Below are positions 26,401 through 38,445 of a stretch of 64,000 nucleotides of DNA, piece after piece. Positions within the stretch are counted from its first letter, which is position 1, and the number at the start of each line of letters is the position of its first letter. Under the pieces are notes generated by a model. The model was given only the letters and a program-made list of their open reading frames with translations. It ran no database searches and was not told the DNA's origin. The stretch is from Phallusia mammillata (Eukaryota > Chordata > Ascidiacea > Phlebobranchia > Ascidiidae): contig QLIY01000078.1 in the NCBI GenBank assembly GCA_003260075.1, forward strand, positions 205,450 to 269,449. Reading direction: 5' to 3'. The translations under genes were made by a program, and so were the position numbers.

Positions 26401-28329
26401 CTTGTAACACAGTCTGCAGTCAGCACCCCGATTAGTCAGCCACTGATTTCCAATCATAAGGCATTGTAATATTGTCAAAAACGATGTTCTTTTTTCCGCT
26501 GTTTGATTCGACGTGCAGTTGGAAAGGCGATTTAAATTTATGAAATATTGGCAAAAGAATCAAAAAGAGAAAAAACAAACAAGAGAAATGGTCTTGCAAT
26601 TTTCTAATTACAAGCTGGTAATTCCCTTTTAATTAGATTGAATAGTTTTCAACGGTCTGTCAAGAGTGTGTGGTTGATTGTAGCAATCTTGTTTACCACT
26701 TTAACCGCAACGAATATTGAAAACGTCAAGTATACTGTTAAAAATAAACTTCTAACTACTTGATCATCCTTTGCTTTGTGGTTTGTTTGAGATTTAAGAA
26801 TTCGAAGAATAAATGTTATTTTCCAGCACAAAATTCCAAGCAAATGCTCCTGACAATCTAACAGTGCTGAGTAGTAAACGGGTCCAAAATTTGAACCCTT
26901 ATAACCGAACGTACAAGGCAAAACCCGGCCCGAACCCAAATCGTTTTTGAGAAGCCCGTTCAAACCGAAAGTTTGATTGAAATGCCAATATATTAAACCC
27001 CGCAGTATACGGGCGTACAGAATAAAAACTAGTAAAAAAGACACACACAGTAGACAACTAGCTAACACAAAATGTGAAGTCAAGTCTGAATTTGAAAGCC
27101 AGTTGGTTAAAAAAGCCCGAACCCGACTTACAACTGTGGCGCCGATAAAATTTACAAAAACGGCATCCATGGTCAAATTTGTATTTTAAAATTTTCGTAG
27201 CAATACAAAATATAAGAACACACACACAAAGTGATGAAGCCTTTAAAGATAACGCGCATAAAACATTCGCCAACGAGAATTGTCTTGCTCAACTCGCAAA
27301 CCTTTTAAACCAAAAGCGAACATGAATGCAATATTTCTTATGCGAGGCGTTGCAATCACAACCTGCTCAAGTTTGAAACTGTTTTACCTATTTTGCTCTT
27401 AACGAGTAATTTTGGTTAAACTTTATTTGGTGACATTCAAAATTTCAGCCTACTCATTGACACCATCATGTTACAGCCGCATGCAAATTTCCGCGCACCA
27501 CATTTTAGATGAGTCAGGTCATATACCTCGGTCAGTTTCGTGGAATCATAAGGTTAAAAACGTCGAAAGGAGCGTTTTGACAAGTCGTTGAAAGTATCAT
27601 CTTGTGGTCGCAAATCACTTTAAAAAGTGATTGTGCTTTGCCTGAAAGTTGGATATGCTTTAAATAAGGTGCGTGCAATATGTGTGTGTATCGTGCTTTA
27701 TGTGGGAAAGGTGTTTTTATAACCGTTTCCCATTTCTCATTTTATTACTAAATCGCTCAAGGGCGATGTTCGATTGTTCGAAAATATATTGTCGTGTGTC
27801 AACGCAATTTTAGTTTTTAGCACATGGATGTATAGTAAAGAAACGTTTAGAGGTAAAACTGTTTTGATGCTCCTTTTTCCATTGGCGCAAACATTCTAAC
27901 CTTAATCTGTTTACTGATTTCAAGTCTACACCACTAATTCACTGCAATGCGATTAAAAATGGTCCTCTGTTGATTCAAAACATTTTGCCAACGTATCGAT
28001 AAACAACCCAAGTTTGTGGGATTTTTTAGGTTTTGTACTGTACGAATATGGAGATGTTCGTTTGTTGTCGCAAGCGCAAACGTTGCAGGTTTCCAGATTA
28101 CAAGTTGTTACAATTTCAAACTTCTGACATCCAACACTTCGTTGACCACAAGAGAAAATGCTCACTTGACGTTTACGCTGATTTCTTATCAGTTTTTCTC
28201 GAATGTTCAAAGACTGAAAAGGCGACAAGGCCTTGAGGTGAAGTAGTGAGAATTATGAGTGATTTATTTATAGGCCCGGCTGTGTTATGACAACTTATCA
28301 GCGGTTTTAAACTATAGAAGTTAGCATCA

Positions 28330-28425
28330 GATACTAGAAGAGCTTCCGTAAATACGTTACCGAGGTTCCCACATGAAGGCGAGAACTTGAGTCCCTGACC
28401 CAAACCACAACACGCTCAGCTACAA
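28330..28425 (-). mobile_element. tRNA-derived SINE-like sequence
   Basis: On the minus strand TAGCTGAGCGT (28412-28422) fits a pol III A box, and GGACTCAAGTTCTCG (28380-28394) resembles a B box about 30 bases downstream. An unrelated tail then runs toward 28330. No tRNA cloverleaf is evident, so a SINE head is more likely than a tRNA gene. Confidence 0.35.
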
Positions 28426-28667
28426 CGTCACAAAACGAACGTATTTTTATGGTTTCTATGCCGTTGAGTTTCCTTTTGTTTTGGGTTTGAAAAGAAATAC
28501 ACCAGCGATAGAATTATGACTCCCAAAATTAAATTAAAACGGAAAACCATCCCCAGTTTGGAACGAAAAAGACTGTGTCCGGTTTCAAAATGCATTAGGC
28601 TATACTTTCTATTTGCAAATTGGTTGTGTTTACAAAATTGGGAATCTTTAAAATAGGCATTTTTCAT

Positions 28668-28972
28668 TTTGTCGTGACGAAATATTGGGCTAACTTAAAA
28701 ACATCATATCAAGATTGTTTTCAACATATTAGCAACATCTACGCTTGTGGTCGGATAAGCGTCCCTTCACAATCACGACCATCAACTAAACAGCAAAACA
28801 ACGTTTACTTTGTGGGGGGGGGGGGTTTGTCGTGACGAAATATTGGGCTAACTAAAAAACATCATATCAAGATTTTTTTCAACATATTAGCAGCATCTAC
28901 GCTTGTGGTCGGATAAGCGTCCCATCACAATCACGACCATCAACTAAACAGCAAAACAACGTTTACTTTGTG
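28668..28972. repeat. Direct duplication (about 146 bp) around a G12 run
   Basis: Bases 28668-28813 recur at 28826-28972 with several substitutions (for example AGCAACATC against AGCAGCATC). Twelve G at 28814-28825 separate the copies. Confidence 0.9.
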
Positions 28973-29991
28973 TCAAATAACAAGCTCCTGAGGTGCGTGA
29001 GGGCCTGGGAAAGGTGATGTGGGACCTCCCTGACTGGACATTTGTCTTACTTGAGGTGAAAAAGTGGATGGCAGCTTGAAGATCCGTTATCGCTCGCTCG
29101 ATAATGGATGCGACAAGCGAGAGGCCCCGACGTGTTGCTTTAGCGAGAACCGCGATTCGATGAAACGACACGCTTTGTTGCAGGATTTAAAAGTAGTTTG
29201 CGACTGGATTGCTCAAACACGCCCCTGGACGCACGGTTATTGTTGGAGGATGAAACTCACAATAAAATACAAGTCAAAGTTTGTTTCAGACGTGTTTTTT
29301 TTAACATAGAGCAAACCGTCAGAACATTTTTTTAACTTCATTTTATAATTTAACGACAAAAGATTAAATCAACTACAACCGGTTCATTGGTTAACACCTA
29401 CAACACGCGGTCATGTGATATTGAATTTGGCTAATGTAGGCGACGTGCGGTGACAGCCAAAGTCGGATAAACCTTCATAAGCTTTAACGGCTTAATAATT
29501 TGAGCCGACTCGTCAATGCAGATTGGACCAGTGGCAAGTCAAGTGAGCCTGAAAGTTAACATTTTTATTCACATATTCACATTCAACAATAAACAGTACA
29601 ATTACATTCGCTACAATTGGTAATTTAAATATTTTAATTTGATGAGGTCACTAAGCCAAAACTTCATCGTTAACCCAGACCTATCCACAGTATTATCCTG
29701 GTATTTCAAATATGTACAGATGTTAAGTTGGTCACATACCTACCTTGTTTAAAGCTTCAAGCGCACATAAACAGACAACACCGAAACAGACTATGATTGA
29801 ACGGTGTTTATATATTCCACCACTATCTACGACGGCTTATCTGCAGATCGCACTTCACGAATATGTTGCATAAATTGGATTACAGAAGACTGCCTTTGTT
29901 TATTCCATTCTGGGGCTATGTCATGCCCAAGATAGCTATTTGCAGGTGTTAAGTGCCTTAGGCTTGTCTCTTTTAAACGAATGTAGACCTT

Positions 29992-30131
29992 TACGGCTCC
30001 AGGTGTTGTTTTACACAATGTATGTTTGCTGTGAACAGAAACCTGAACTCTCTATAGGGGGGGGGGTACGGCTCCAGGTGTTATTTTACACAATGTATGT
30101 TTGCTGTGAACAGAAACCTGAACTCTCTATA
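29992..30131. repeat. Direct duplication (65 bp) around a G10 run
   Basis: Bases 29992-30056 recur at 30067-30131, nearly identical, separated by ten G (30057-30066). Confidence 0.9.
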
Positions 30132-32309
30132 AAGTTATTTTTCAGAAAACCGGATGACTTTTCCTATGTTTTCTTGGACTTTCGATGTTTGTATAGTGTT
30201 AGTATATCCACACGTGCATGTTAACATGAAATCAATTGGCTGTGGGTCAATCTGTGACTTCAAGAAAAATAAACTAGATTTGAGTTAATCTTTTGTTTTA
30301 CGACATAATTTTCATGGACGTGCTTGTCGAATTAGCTTCTCAGATCGATCTTGTAAAAATTTGTCATGCTGGATTTATAGTTTATTTTGAGTTCAATCTT
30401 GTTTTTGTGGGGTGCAGCATGTGAATTATGAAAAAAGATTAACATCTAGGGAAACGTGTTTAAAAGTCAAATTTTGTCTTCAAGATTACTCTATGTTTAA
30501 AGTCCAATCTGCACAACTAACACCAAGCTTCGTAAACAACTGTTCTGTCAATTGTTTTAACTGTAACGTATAGTAACCAAGTTTTTGTTGCGAACGATCG
30601 AATAGTGATACTGCTTTCTTTTGGGAAATGATCGTTTTTCGACAACATCTACTCGTCCCCCTTGTGAACTAAGTCAAAATTAAAACCGAGTTTATTGTTT
30701 ATTTTTAAATAGTTGGGAACGTAATATTTGTAAAGTATATGATGAGTTTTTTGTAAGTCATTTTTAAAATGAAAAAGCATTTTCTTTTCGCATTTTTTAT
30801 CTCGTACAACTGAAGTGCATAACTTGTGTTTCATAAAGTACCCAGAAGTGTGGGCTCTATTCAAATCCATGACTTGTTTTAATTGCATCACAGGTATTGC
30901 GGGCTTTTACCTTTTCTCGAGCCCCCCTTTACCCAGCCAAAGTGATTTTCCTTCGTACATTTTTTTGCTTCGCGAAACCAACGTTACCCAGGGAAAGCGT
31001 AAAAACAAGGCGGATTTTGCATAATACAGGGGGTGATTGACCGTTCGATACCCCACACCTTCAGCACACAAACGCGCTTTGATCCGAAACGCGTATCACA
31101 AAAAACAGGGGCGGGACGAAAGTAGATCAAACCCGGCCTCCTGGGCAAAAAATCAGTCGATCACTCTCAAAATGACATCGGCCTGGGTACAGTCCGTTTC
31201 GTATTGCGTCTTTTGAGCTGAAACCTTCAAGATCGATCAGCAACAAGAGAAGACCACATCCGAGAACAAACTACAACTTTTGTTATCTAGCTTAGTAAAC
31301 TGAAGCTTTCAGTATCTAGATGGTACTTTGAAGATCTTGGCACGCTCCAGCGCGAAGAACTTTATACTTAAATCGGCTTTGATAAGAAATTCTTTTCGAA
31401 TTCGAACCGATCTTATCAAGATCTCTCTGTCTGGAAAGAAGTCTGTTTCCTGTGGATAATAGGCCTAAAACATGCGCATTAGTTGAAAAGAGGTGTACGA
31501 TTTTGCGCCCAACAACGCCTGCCACGTAACTCGATACTTTGACTGCTCCTGTTGCGGCCAAAATTAGTCACGATAAAATGGAAACAATATATAGCGCAGT
31601 GGCTAGCGACTAATACCAAAACTTTTCTGTTGCACTTTTTCTGTATTTTTTGTTGTTGGTCTGTTTAGTGTTTAAGTTTTAGAGAAATTCTGTTGTAAAT
31701 AAAAATTGGAGACAACCAAAAAAACAGCAAGAAACTGATTTCAATTTTTTCATTGGTAAAGTTTATGTTAATAACGCGACTGTTAAAAGGCTTTTTTTGT
31801 TATTAGTCATACAGTTTGTTGCTTTTAGGCGAAACAAACACATGGGCAATTTTTGTAACACTCCATGTTCCACTGTAACTGTTTAAGCTTTAAAGTTCTT
31901 CTTCTTCTTCAAAGTTATATGAAAAAAATTGTAAACAGCATAAAAAACAAGAATTTTTTTTACGTTTGTAGCCTACTTGTTTATGTTATAATTACGACTG
32001 TTTGTTGCTTCTTTTTAGACAAATCCAACACGGGGTGGACGCAGACTTAAAAAAAAGTATTATTTTCATAACACTTCATGCGTAACAGTATCCTTTTCCT
32101 TAAAAAGTGTTCCAAATTATTCTCCGTATGACGCAAACGCGATAACGCAGAGGTGCGTTCATAAGCCCGAAACTTTGCTGCGATAAACTGGGTCCTTATC
32201 GTGGATTATATCACGGCTCTTTGATCCAAGCAACGATAGACACGTATTGTGCACGCACGTTCCGTACAAGCGGGCCGAGTGAGGCTCGTCTTTGATGGAT
32301 CGTCCAAAC

Positions 32310-32525
32310 CAGTGGTTCTCAAACTTTTTTATTGTCGGGGCCAAATGGTATTTTTCAAGTGTGTAGGGAGCCGCAAAAAAACGAAATCTTGAGAAAATCA
32401 CTAAAGATTATTACTTTGAAAGCTAAAATAGCAATGTTTGGTGGTTTTCTGAGGTTTGGTGCGAGCCGCAGAATAAGTAGTTGGGAGCCGCATGCAGCCC
32501 CAAAAACCGAGTTTGAGAACCACTG
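32310..32525. mobile_element. hAT-type MITE (216 bp) with perfect 8-bp target duplication
   Basis: The left terminus CAGTGGTTCTCAAAC is the exact inverse of the right terminus GTTTGAGAACCACTG. The direct repeat GTCCAAAC occurs at 32302-32309 and 32526-32533. Termini of this form belong to hAT (Charlie-like) non-autonomous elements. The interior is A+T-rich and non-coding, so mobilisation would need a transposase from elsewhere. Confidence 0.95.
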
Positions 32526-32967
32526 GTCCAAACCCTCGAACATCCCTCAATGCTGCGGCTTCACAACTATACGAAAATTAGTCTGACCATTACTACTTCA
32601 AACGATGCCTTTAGTAAGCAAATGTCAGTATTAAGCAGCTTGCACGTTTATTAGAAAGTCGGCATGCTTTTGTGAAGATAAATGTAACTTTTGATTGGCG
32701 TGTAGTTAAGTTCTATCTAAGACAGTTGAACAGAAACGTTTTCTTGCAGCGTGGTATCATTTATATTACTCAAACTCCAAAGACCACAGCGAAAAAACAC
32801 TGATGTAAAGAAAGTTTGGTTAGTGTGTTTTTTTAAACATCAAGGTGACCACAACATAGGCTACAACTAAATAGTAATACATAAGAAACAAATAGCAGCT
32901 GAAACAACATATCTCTTGTTTCAACAAAAACGTATAAATAACCGCAAGGTCAGTCCACTTGTCATTT

Positions 32968-35900
32968 TCACAAATCGTCCATTCCCGATGCAAACAACAT
33001 ATTAACAGCAGCCTGTACGTTTCCACCAGCTACAATCAGTGCTTGTCTGCTTGCTTCCTCATCATGTATTCCCATACTGCGAAGCTGCTCAAGACCGTCC
33101 TATTAAGAAATCATAGTATAGTAGCTTGTGTTAAAGTTGTACTTCTGTGTAGCAATCTAGTCTTCGCACTTTAAATACTATCGTTCAGAATATAGCAAAT
33201 ACTGACAAATTAAATCATAGCACGCCAGGCTGATTGAAGTCGTCAATATAGGCCTGGTGAACTATGGAGTGTGCTGTGATGGCTGGTCTACATGAACGCT
33301 TTAGGGCTGGCCCCAGTTATATATGTATGTTTATTTTAACTGAAAAATGAAATCATTTTTTGATATTGCAGTCGGGTAGTTTTGGGATAAAGTTGCACCA
33401 TTTTACAGAAAACGGCAATATAATATTAAAACGATTACCAACTACCAACCTACAAACAGGTATATGACAATACAATGGAAACGACTTACAATAAACGGTG
33501 TAATTCGAAAGGTGGTTTCAAACTAGCGAGACAGTTAATTTTATGCGCGTTGTTAGCTTATTCTTTTACTTTTTGGCCTTACCTGTAATACGCTATCAGA
33601 AATTTGGGTACTGGGAGTGGTTTCACCCGCCGACGGTAACTCAGGACTTTCGTCCCCGGTTCTAAAGAAAAAACAATATTTTAAATACTTCACAAAGCTG
33701 TTGAAAAAATTGTTTATACGTACTGTGCTAGCGCCTGTTGCATCGCCATGCTGAACACGTCAGGAGTGATAACACCCCTTGTAGCGCCACCTTGTGATGG
33801 TGTAGCAGCACTCCCAGATCCGCTAGATGGCGTAGCTGCTTGTGTACTCTGTTGAGTTGAGTTGAGTTTATTTCGCTTGGTGAAAGACAACATAACACAA
33901 TTGCACTAAAACAATCACCAAGCCGGAAATAGCTGCGCAACGTTAAGACGTTATGAAGCGCAAAAAAGTGTCGGGCACAATTGGTACAAATTCAAGGGAT
34001 ATATTTGTTTTATTGACATAACTCAACTGGCACATACGGTTAATCAAACAACATTCATAACTTTTTAGCTCAAATGCTGCCAGTTTATTGCCACAAGATA
34101 AACTGTATTTAGGAACACTATACACGGACTTAAAAAGTAATTTGAGCATAAACAGTACTGCTATGTCTGAACGATGTATTCTATATACACCAGTACCTTG
34201 GCAGTAATGTTTATGCTTAAAAAGCGGCTTTTGTGCCTGATATTTTGGTATTTTATTTCGGTAACATCCAATATCCGTATATATCTTGGGAAACAATCTA
34301 CAATTTAAGTCTTTTGAATCATGCAGTAATGAAAAGTACAAAATTAGTGATTTACCTGCATACTGCCCGAACTGGATGGTGTGCCCATGGGAGACGGGAA
34401 AATTCTTCCAGGGGCGGGAGAGTTGGCAAGTGACAAAGCTTGAGCAAGTTGGTTTGATGTTATAATACCTTGACTTCTGGGAGTTTGTGTGAAGGGAGAT
34501 GGTCTGTTCGACCTTCTTACGCCTCTTAATCTTGATGTACTCTATAAAAGTGTGTGTGTGTTTCTTCAGTTAAGTACAAATAGGTCAGATGATTTCTTTG
34601 ACTCTTTCCGCTCAGACTTTTGTCTTACTTTACCAGTAATTAGATTTTATTTCATCTTATCATTTAGAACAGTGTTTCACATCCCTATTTCACGGTGACC
34701 CAAACATTAAATACAAATAAATAGCAAAGTGGTAATGAAGCCTTTTTCAAATCTTAAGCGATAAAATGTCAGACACAGCAAACATTTGCTGCAAATTTTT
34801 TTTAATTTATGCAATAAAGTACATTATTCAGTCATCAAAAAGGGTTGGTGAACTACTGCAAATGGCCCAACCAATCGAATGGCAAAACTTTGGGTTGCAA
34901 CCTAGGGGTTTCGAAGCATTGATTTGGAACAATGTTCCTTAGAATGTGTTGCTTATATTAACAAACCAAATTGGATAAGAAAAACGAATACTATTACTTA
35001 ACCAGTTGCATAAAATTATACAATATTTACAACCAAATTGCCATAATATATGCATTGGAAGAAACATACTGGTGTATTGTCTGTGTCCATAGCAACCTCC
35101 ACCTGTGGACTTGCCCCCTTTGATGTTGTTGACACTTTGTGTGATATTTGAACAATTGCAGAGGCAAGGGGACTTTGCAGTTCCAATAACCTGTGATAAT
35201 AGATGAACAAATGAAATGGTTACTTGCTTATCCATATAGAAACAGACACTAGTTACAAGCAGACATGGACAATTAAATTTTTTTGTTTATATTGTTTTTG
35301 TTCTGTGCTGTTAAGTATTTGTTGGGCTTTAATATTTCAAACACAACTTAAATGCTCAAGACTGATTTCCTTTCCACTAATTTGATAAAAAGCTCTAACC
35401 TGTCACAATTCTTAGGATTTAAAACCGATGTAAATAAGTCAGGATCTTTAAGAACATCTGAAATCAAATTGTTCAGTTAGAATGTTACAATGTACAATAT
35501 TCCAAACAAGATTACTTTACTCCAACCAAAAACCCTATGATACACACTAAATTTGAAATGTGAAGTAAAATGTGTCACCTTTTACAAAAAACTGTTTTAA
35601 ATAACAAACAAAATTTAAACTAGACAAGTGGCTTTCTGATATACTTAAATTTTATATATTCTATACGATATTTGGGGGGGGGGATAAAATGTGTCACCTT
35701 TTAGGTAAAACTGTTTTAAATAACAAACAAAATTTAAATAAAGTGAAAGCAAACACATAGTTTGTTATTAAGTCAGTGCCAAAGTAAAATAGAAGCAAAT
35801 ATTTTTTTTTCATGCAAGGTTTTGACTAGTGTGAGATTCCTAATCTACATACCAAGTGATGTTATATCATTCTTTAGGCTCGGAGTAGCATCTATTATCT

Positions 35901-37325
35901 CCTGCATACTTTCTTTGCTTTTCAAGATTTCCAAAACCTATATTCAACAAATATACATAAAACAAAATCAATGTTTAAAACAACAATTTAGGGGCAATTC
36001 TTAACATTAAATATATACGTACACCCACTTGTTTAATTTTTTTTAAATACTTACTGCTTTTCTACTTTTCCACTTTTGGTGGCGATTGTTAAGCATAAGA
36101 TGTAGTCCTGCCATGCACATTTTCAGTTCCCCTGGGTCTACATTTACTAGAAGTATAAAAACAACAACATCATTATCTGTTATTGGTTACGATAGAGCAG
36201 TAGCTGAGGCAGGCAGACTGTAGATTGAATTTTTTGGGCATCCACATTTTTAGTGATAGCTTGAAACCAGTTTATGTAGCACTGTTAATTTACAAACAAT
36301 GGGGACATTATTTTGAATCAAGTATATAGCATGTTGTGCAGGGGTCTGCAACGTTTTTAGCGACGCATGCCAATTTACTTGATATTTCCATGTGGTATTG
36401 ACTTTGCGTGCCAACATTTTTTTGAGCAATAGTGGTTTATGCTAGCTGATTTGTGTATTAAACAGAAAGCAGACAAATTTGTGTGTGTATGCTGGATTTC
36501 AGGACTATTGAATGATAAACAACTAAACCAAGTAATGTAACAGTTTAAATTAGGACTTCAATGTAACACACAAATAGTTTGGCGGGCCATGAAAAAACAC
36601 CTCCAGTGCCAACCCCCTTATGTAGTGTTTTACATTGAATTTGCCAGTAGACAACTATGAACATTCTTTCTTAGTTTGACATGGTATAAATTCTGTAAGC
36701 AGTGGGGGGGGGGATTTACTATACTATACACAATTGTATGTATATGTATGATTGTTTTTGCAAGCAAAAACGAATGGGTCCCCACACGGGGGGGGGGGAA
36801 CCAATTTAGGGGCAACTCTTAACATTAAATATATAGGTACACCCACTTGTTTAAAAAAATTGAATTACTTACTGCTTTTCTACTTTTCCACTTTTGGTGG
36901 CGATTGTTAAGCATAAGATGTAGTCCTGCCATGCACATTTTCAGTTCCCCTGGGTCTACATTTACTAGAAGTATAAAAAAATAGACATCATTAACTGTTA
37001 GGCAGGCAGACTGGAGATTGACTTAAAATTTTCTTGGCATCCACATTTTTAGTGATAGCTTGAAACCAGTTGATGTAGCACTGTTAACTTACAAACAATG
37101 GGAACATTATTTTGAATCAAGTATATAGCATGTTGTGCAGGGGTCTGCAATGTTTTTAGCGATGCATGCCAATTTACTTGATATTTCCATGTGGTATTGA
37201 CTTTGTGTGCCAACATTTTTTTGAGCAATAGTGGTTTGTGCTAGCTGATTTGTGTATTAAACAGAAAGCAGACAAATTTTTGTGTGTATGCTGGATTTCA
37301 GGACTATTGAATGATAAACAACTAA

Positions 37326-37380
<55 letters not shown>

Positions 37381-37909
37381 TGCCAACCTTGGCACATGTG
37401 CCAGGGGCTGCAGGCCCCTTATGTAGTGTTTTACATTGAATTTGCCAGTAGACAAATATGAACATTCTTTCTTAGTTTGACATGGTATAAATTCTGTAAG
37501 CAGTCCTGTCTTTAGTTTGTACCTGGTTCAGGTTGTTGTTTTTCTGCTTCCGGTTTGTACAAAACCTGAATTTCACAACCACTTTTAAAGCCAGTTTTAT
37601 CGCAAAGCAGAAAATCATAAGTCGGATGTATAAGCTGTCCACCAAAAAACAAATCTGAAATCAAAAAGTTTTGTTTACCAAGATGAAAATGCCTTTTACC
37701 TATTCTGGTATTCTGCATGTTCTATTGCATGAAAAAAAAGATGTTTAAAAAGTCTTACCAATTTCTTGTGGAGAACTTTCTAATTTATTTGCCACGAATG
37801 TTAACAGATCTTTGCCATCCACATCTTCTTTTTCAAAGTCGATCGTCTTCTGTTCATGGATTTTCTTTTCTCGATAATCAAATAAACGAAACTTAACAAC
37901 TAACGCCAT
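32968..37909 (-). CDS. UBL7: Ubiquitin-like protein 7 (UBL7), UBL-UBA protein, 10 coding exons
   Basis: Ubiquitin-binding adaptor with an N-terminal ubiquitin-like and a C-terminal UBA domain; in vertebrates it is linked to proteasome shuttling and innate signalling. Coding exons on the minus strand: 37759-37909, 37523-37654, 36873-36964 (or its identical copy 36055-36146), 35853-35937, 35400-35457, 35070-35190, 34356-34541, 33724-33848, 33583-33661, 32968-33099. Phases agree and give 386 residues (human 380). Evidence: the UBL fold start MALVVKFRLF, GGQLIHPTYDFLL and EIQVLYKPE in the first 95 residues; KSKESMQEIIDATPSL; a Ser/Pro-rich middle with GIITSNQLAQALSLA and GVITPDVFSMAMQQALAQ, both matching the human linker; and a UBA domain with LEQLRSMGIHDEEASRQAL then GGNVQAAVNMLF near the end. 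An in-frame ATG lies further upstream, but the chosen start aligns with human UBL7. Intron repeats and a duplicated exon are noted separately. A TTTATT (AATAAA on the minus strand) at 32647-32652 may be the poly(A) signal. Confidence 0.93.
33262..33340. repeat. Dispersed repeat family X, copy 3
   Basis: Contains GTGATGGCTGGTCTACATGA, then ACGCTTTAGGGC and CCCCAGTTAT, matching copies at 10318 and 20880. It lies in the intron before the last UBL7 exon. Confidence 0.55.
33849..33990 (-). repeat. Dispersed SINE-like repeat family Y, copy 2, abutting UBL7 exon 7
   Basis: Same family as 18231-18350. Read on the minus strand it ends GCGAAATAAA followed by tandem CTCAA units, then CAG, and UBL7 coding sequence begins at once (33848). 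The 3' splice site of that exon therefore lies within the repeat's tail. Confidence 0.7.
35566..35740. repeat. Direct duplication around a G10 run in UBL7 intron
   Basis: Bases 35566-35623 recur with differences at 35685-35740. The first copy is followed by about 50 extra bases before ten G at 35674-35683. Confidence 0.85.
35985..37504. repeat. About 0.7-kb direct duplication containing UBL7 exon 3, with three G runs
   Basis: Copy 1 (35985-36703) and copy 2 (36802-37504) share their order throughout. The 92-base exon within them is identical, while the introns differ by substitutions and indels. G runs lie at 36704-36713, 36788-36798 and, inside copy 2, 37329-37379 (51 G). Only one exon copy is needed for a UBL7 protein of normal length. 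Each copy holds a possible hAT-like stretch starting near CAGGGGTCTGCAA. Confidence 0.9.
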
Positions 37910-37922
37910 TGTTTGAACTTCT
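37910..37922 (-). promoter_or_regulatory. Possible spliced-leader acceptor upstream of UBL7
   Basis: On the minus strand TTTTTGTTAG ends at 37921, 11 bases before the start codon. A pyrimidine-rich acceptor this close to the ATG is typical of trans-spliced messages in tunicates. Inference only. Confidence 0.3.
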
Positions 37923-38445
37923 AACAAAAACCTAGATGCTCTCAAATAACTTGCAATAGACAACAATTCAGACAACGAGTGGTTACTTAAACAAAGATAC
38001 GGTGACTCAACAAAAATGGTAGCAATTCATGCAAAACGTGACGAGGCGTTTGTATAATTAATAAAAATCATAAAAACGGTTGCATGTGTTTTAATTTAAC
38101 AAAAAATGAGTGTTTCTGATCTTCAAATTTAAAGAAAAGTTTAGGATGAAATATGAAAGACATCTAACCGGACGAAGTTGAATCTACACGGACAAAAAGC
38201 AACTAAACAATTATAAATTTCGGCCGAATCAGGCCGAACCTAAAATCCCCGTTTCTTTGGATGTTTTCAACAGAACCTTGTGTTGTTGATGCGAGTGAAC
38301 TCAATTTTGACAAACTAAAATCACTTTTACAATGCGCAAGCTTTGCTAAACATATAATATTTTGCAGACAACGTGGCTAGTGTTTTATAGATACAACAAA
38401 TAGTTAATTTATTATGTTTCGTATGAGCGTAAATAAAATTTAAGG

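Larger units (their letters stand above)
11965..32967. other. Gene-poor interval of about 21 kb between ALDH and UBL7
   Basis: No exon chain or conserved domain could be recognised on either strand. The longest open frames are 12569-13024 plus (151 codons) and 26649-27176 minus (175 codons); neither resembles a known family or is framed by convincing splice sites. The interval contains mobile-element remnants and several duplicated blocks joined by G runs, listed separately. It includes the ALDH upstream region just right of 11964, where I see no clear TATA box. Confidence 0.5.

Noticed and set aside
26649..27176. 175-codon open frame on the minus strand
   Set aside because: It has hydrophobic stretches, but no family resemblance, no supporting splice partners and repeat-like CCCGAACCC phrases in the same DNA.
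31316..31561. 81-codon minus-strand frame starting MAATGAVKVSS that could be a first exon
   Set aside because: The start looks plausible for an organelle-targeted protein, but no continuing exon with matching phase could be found on either side.
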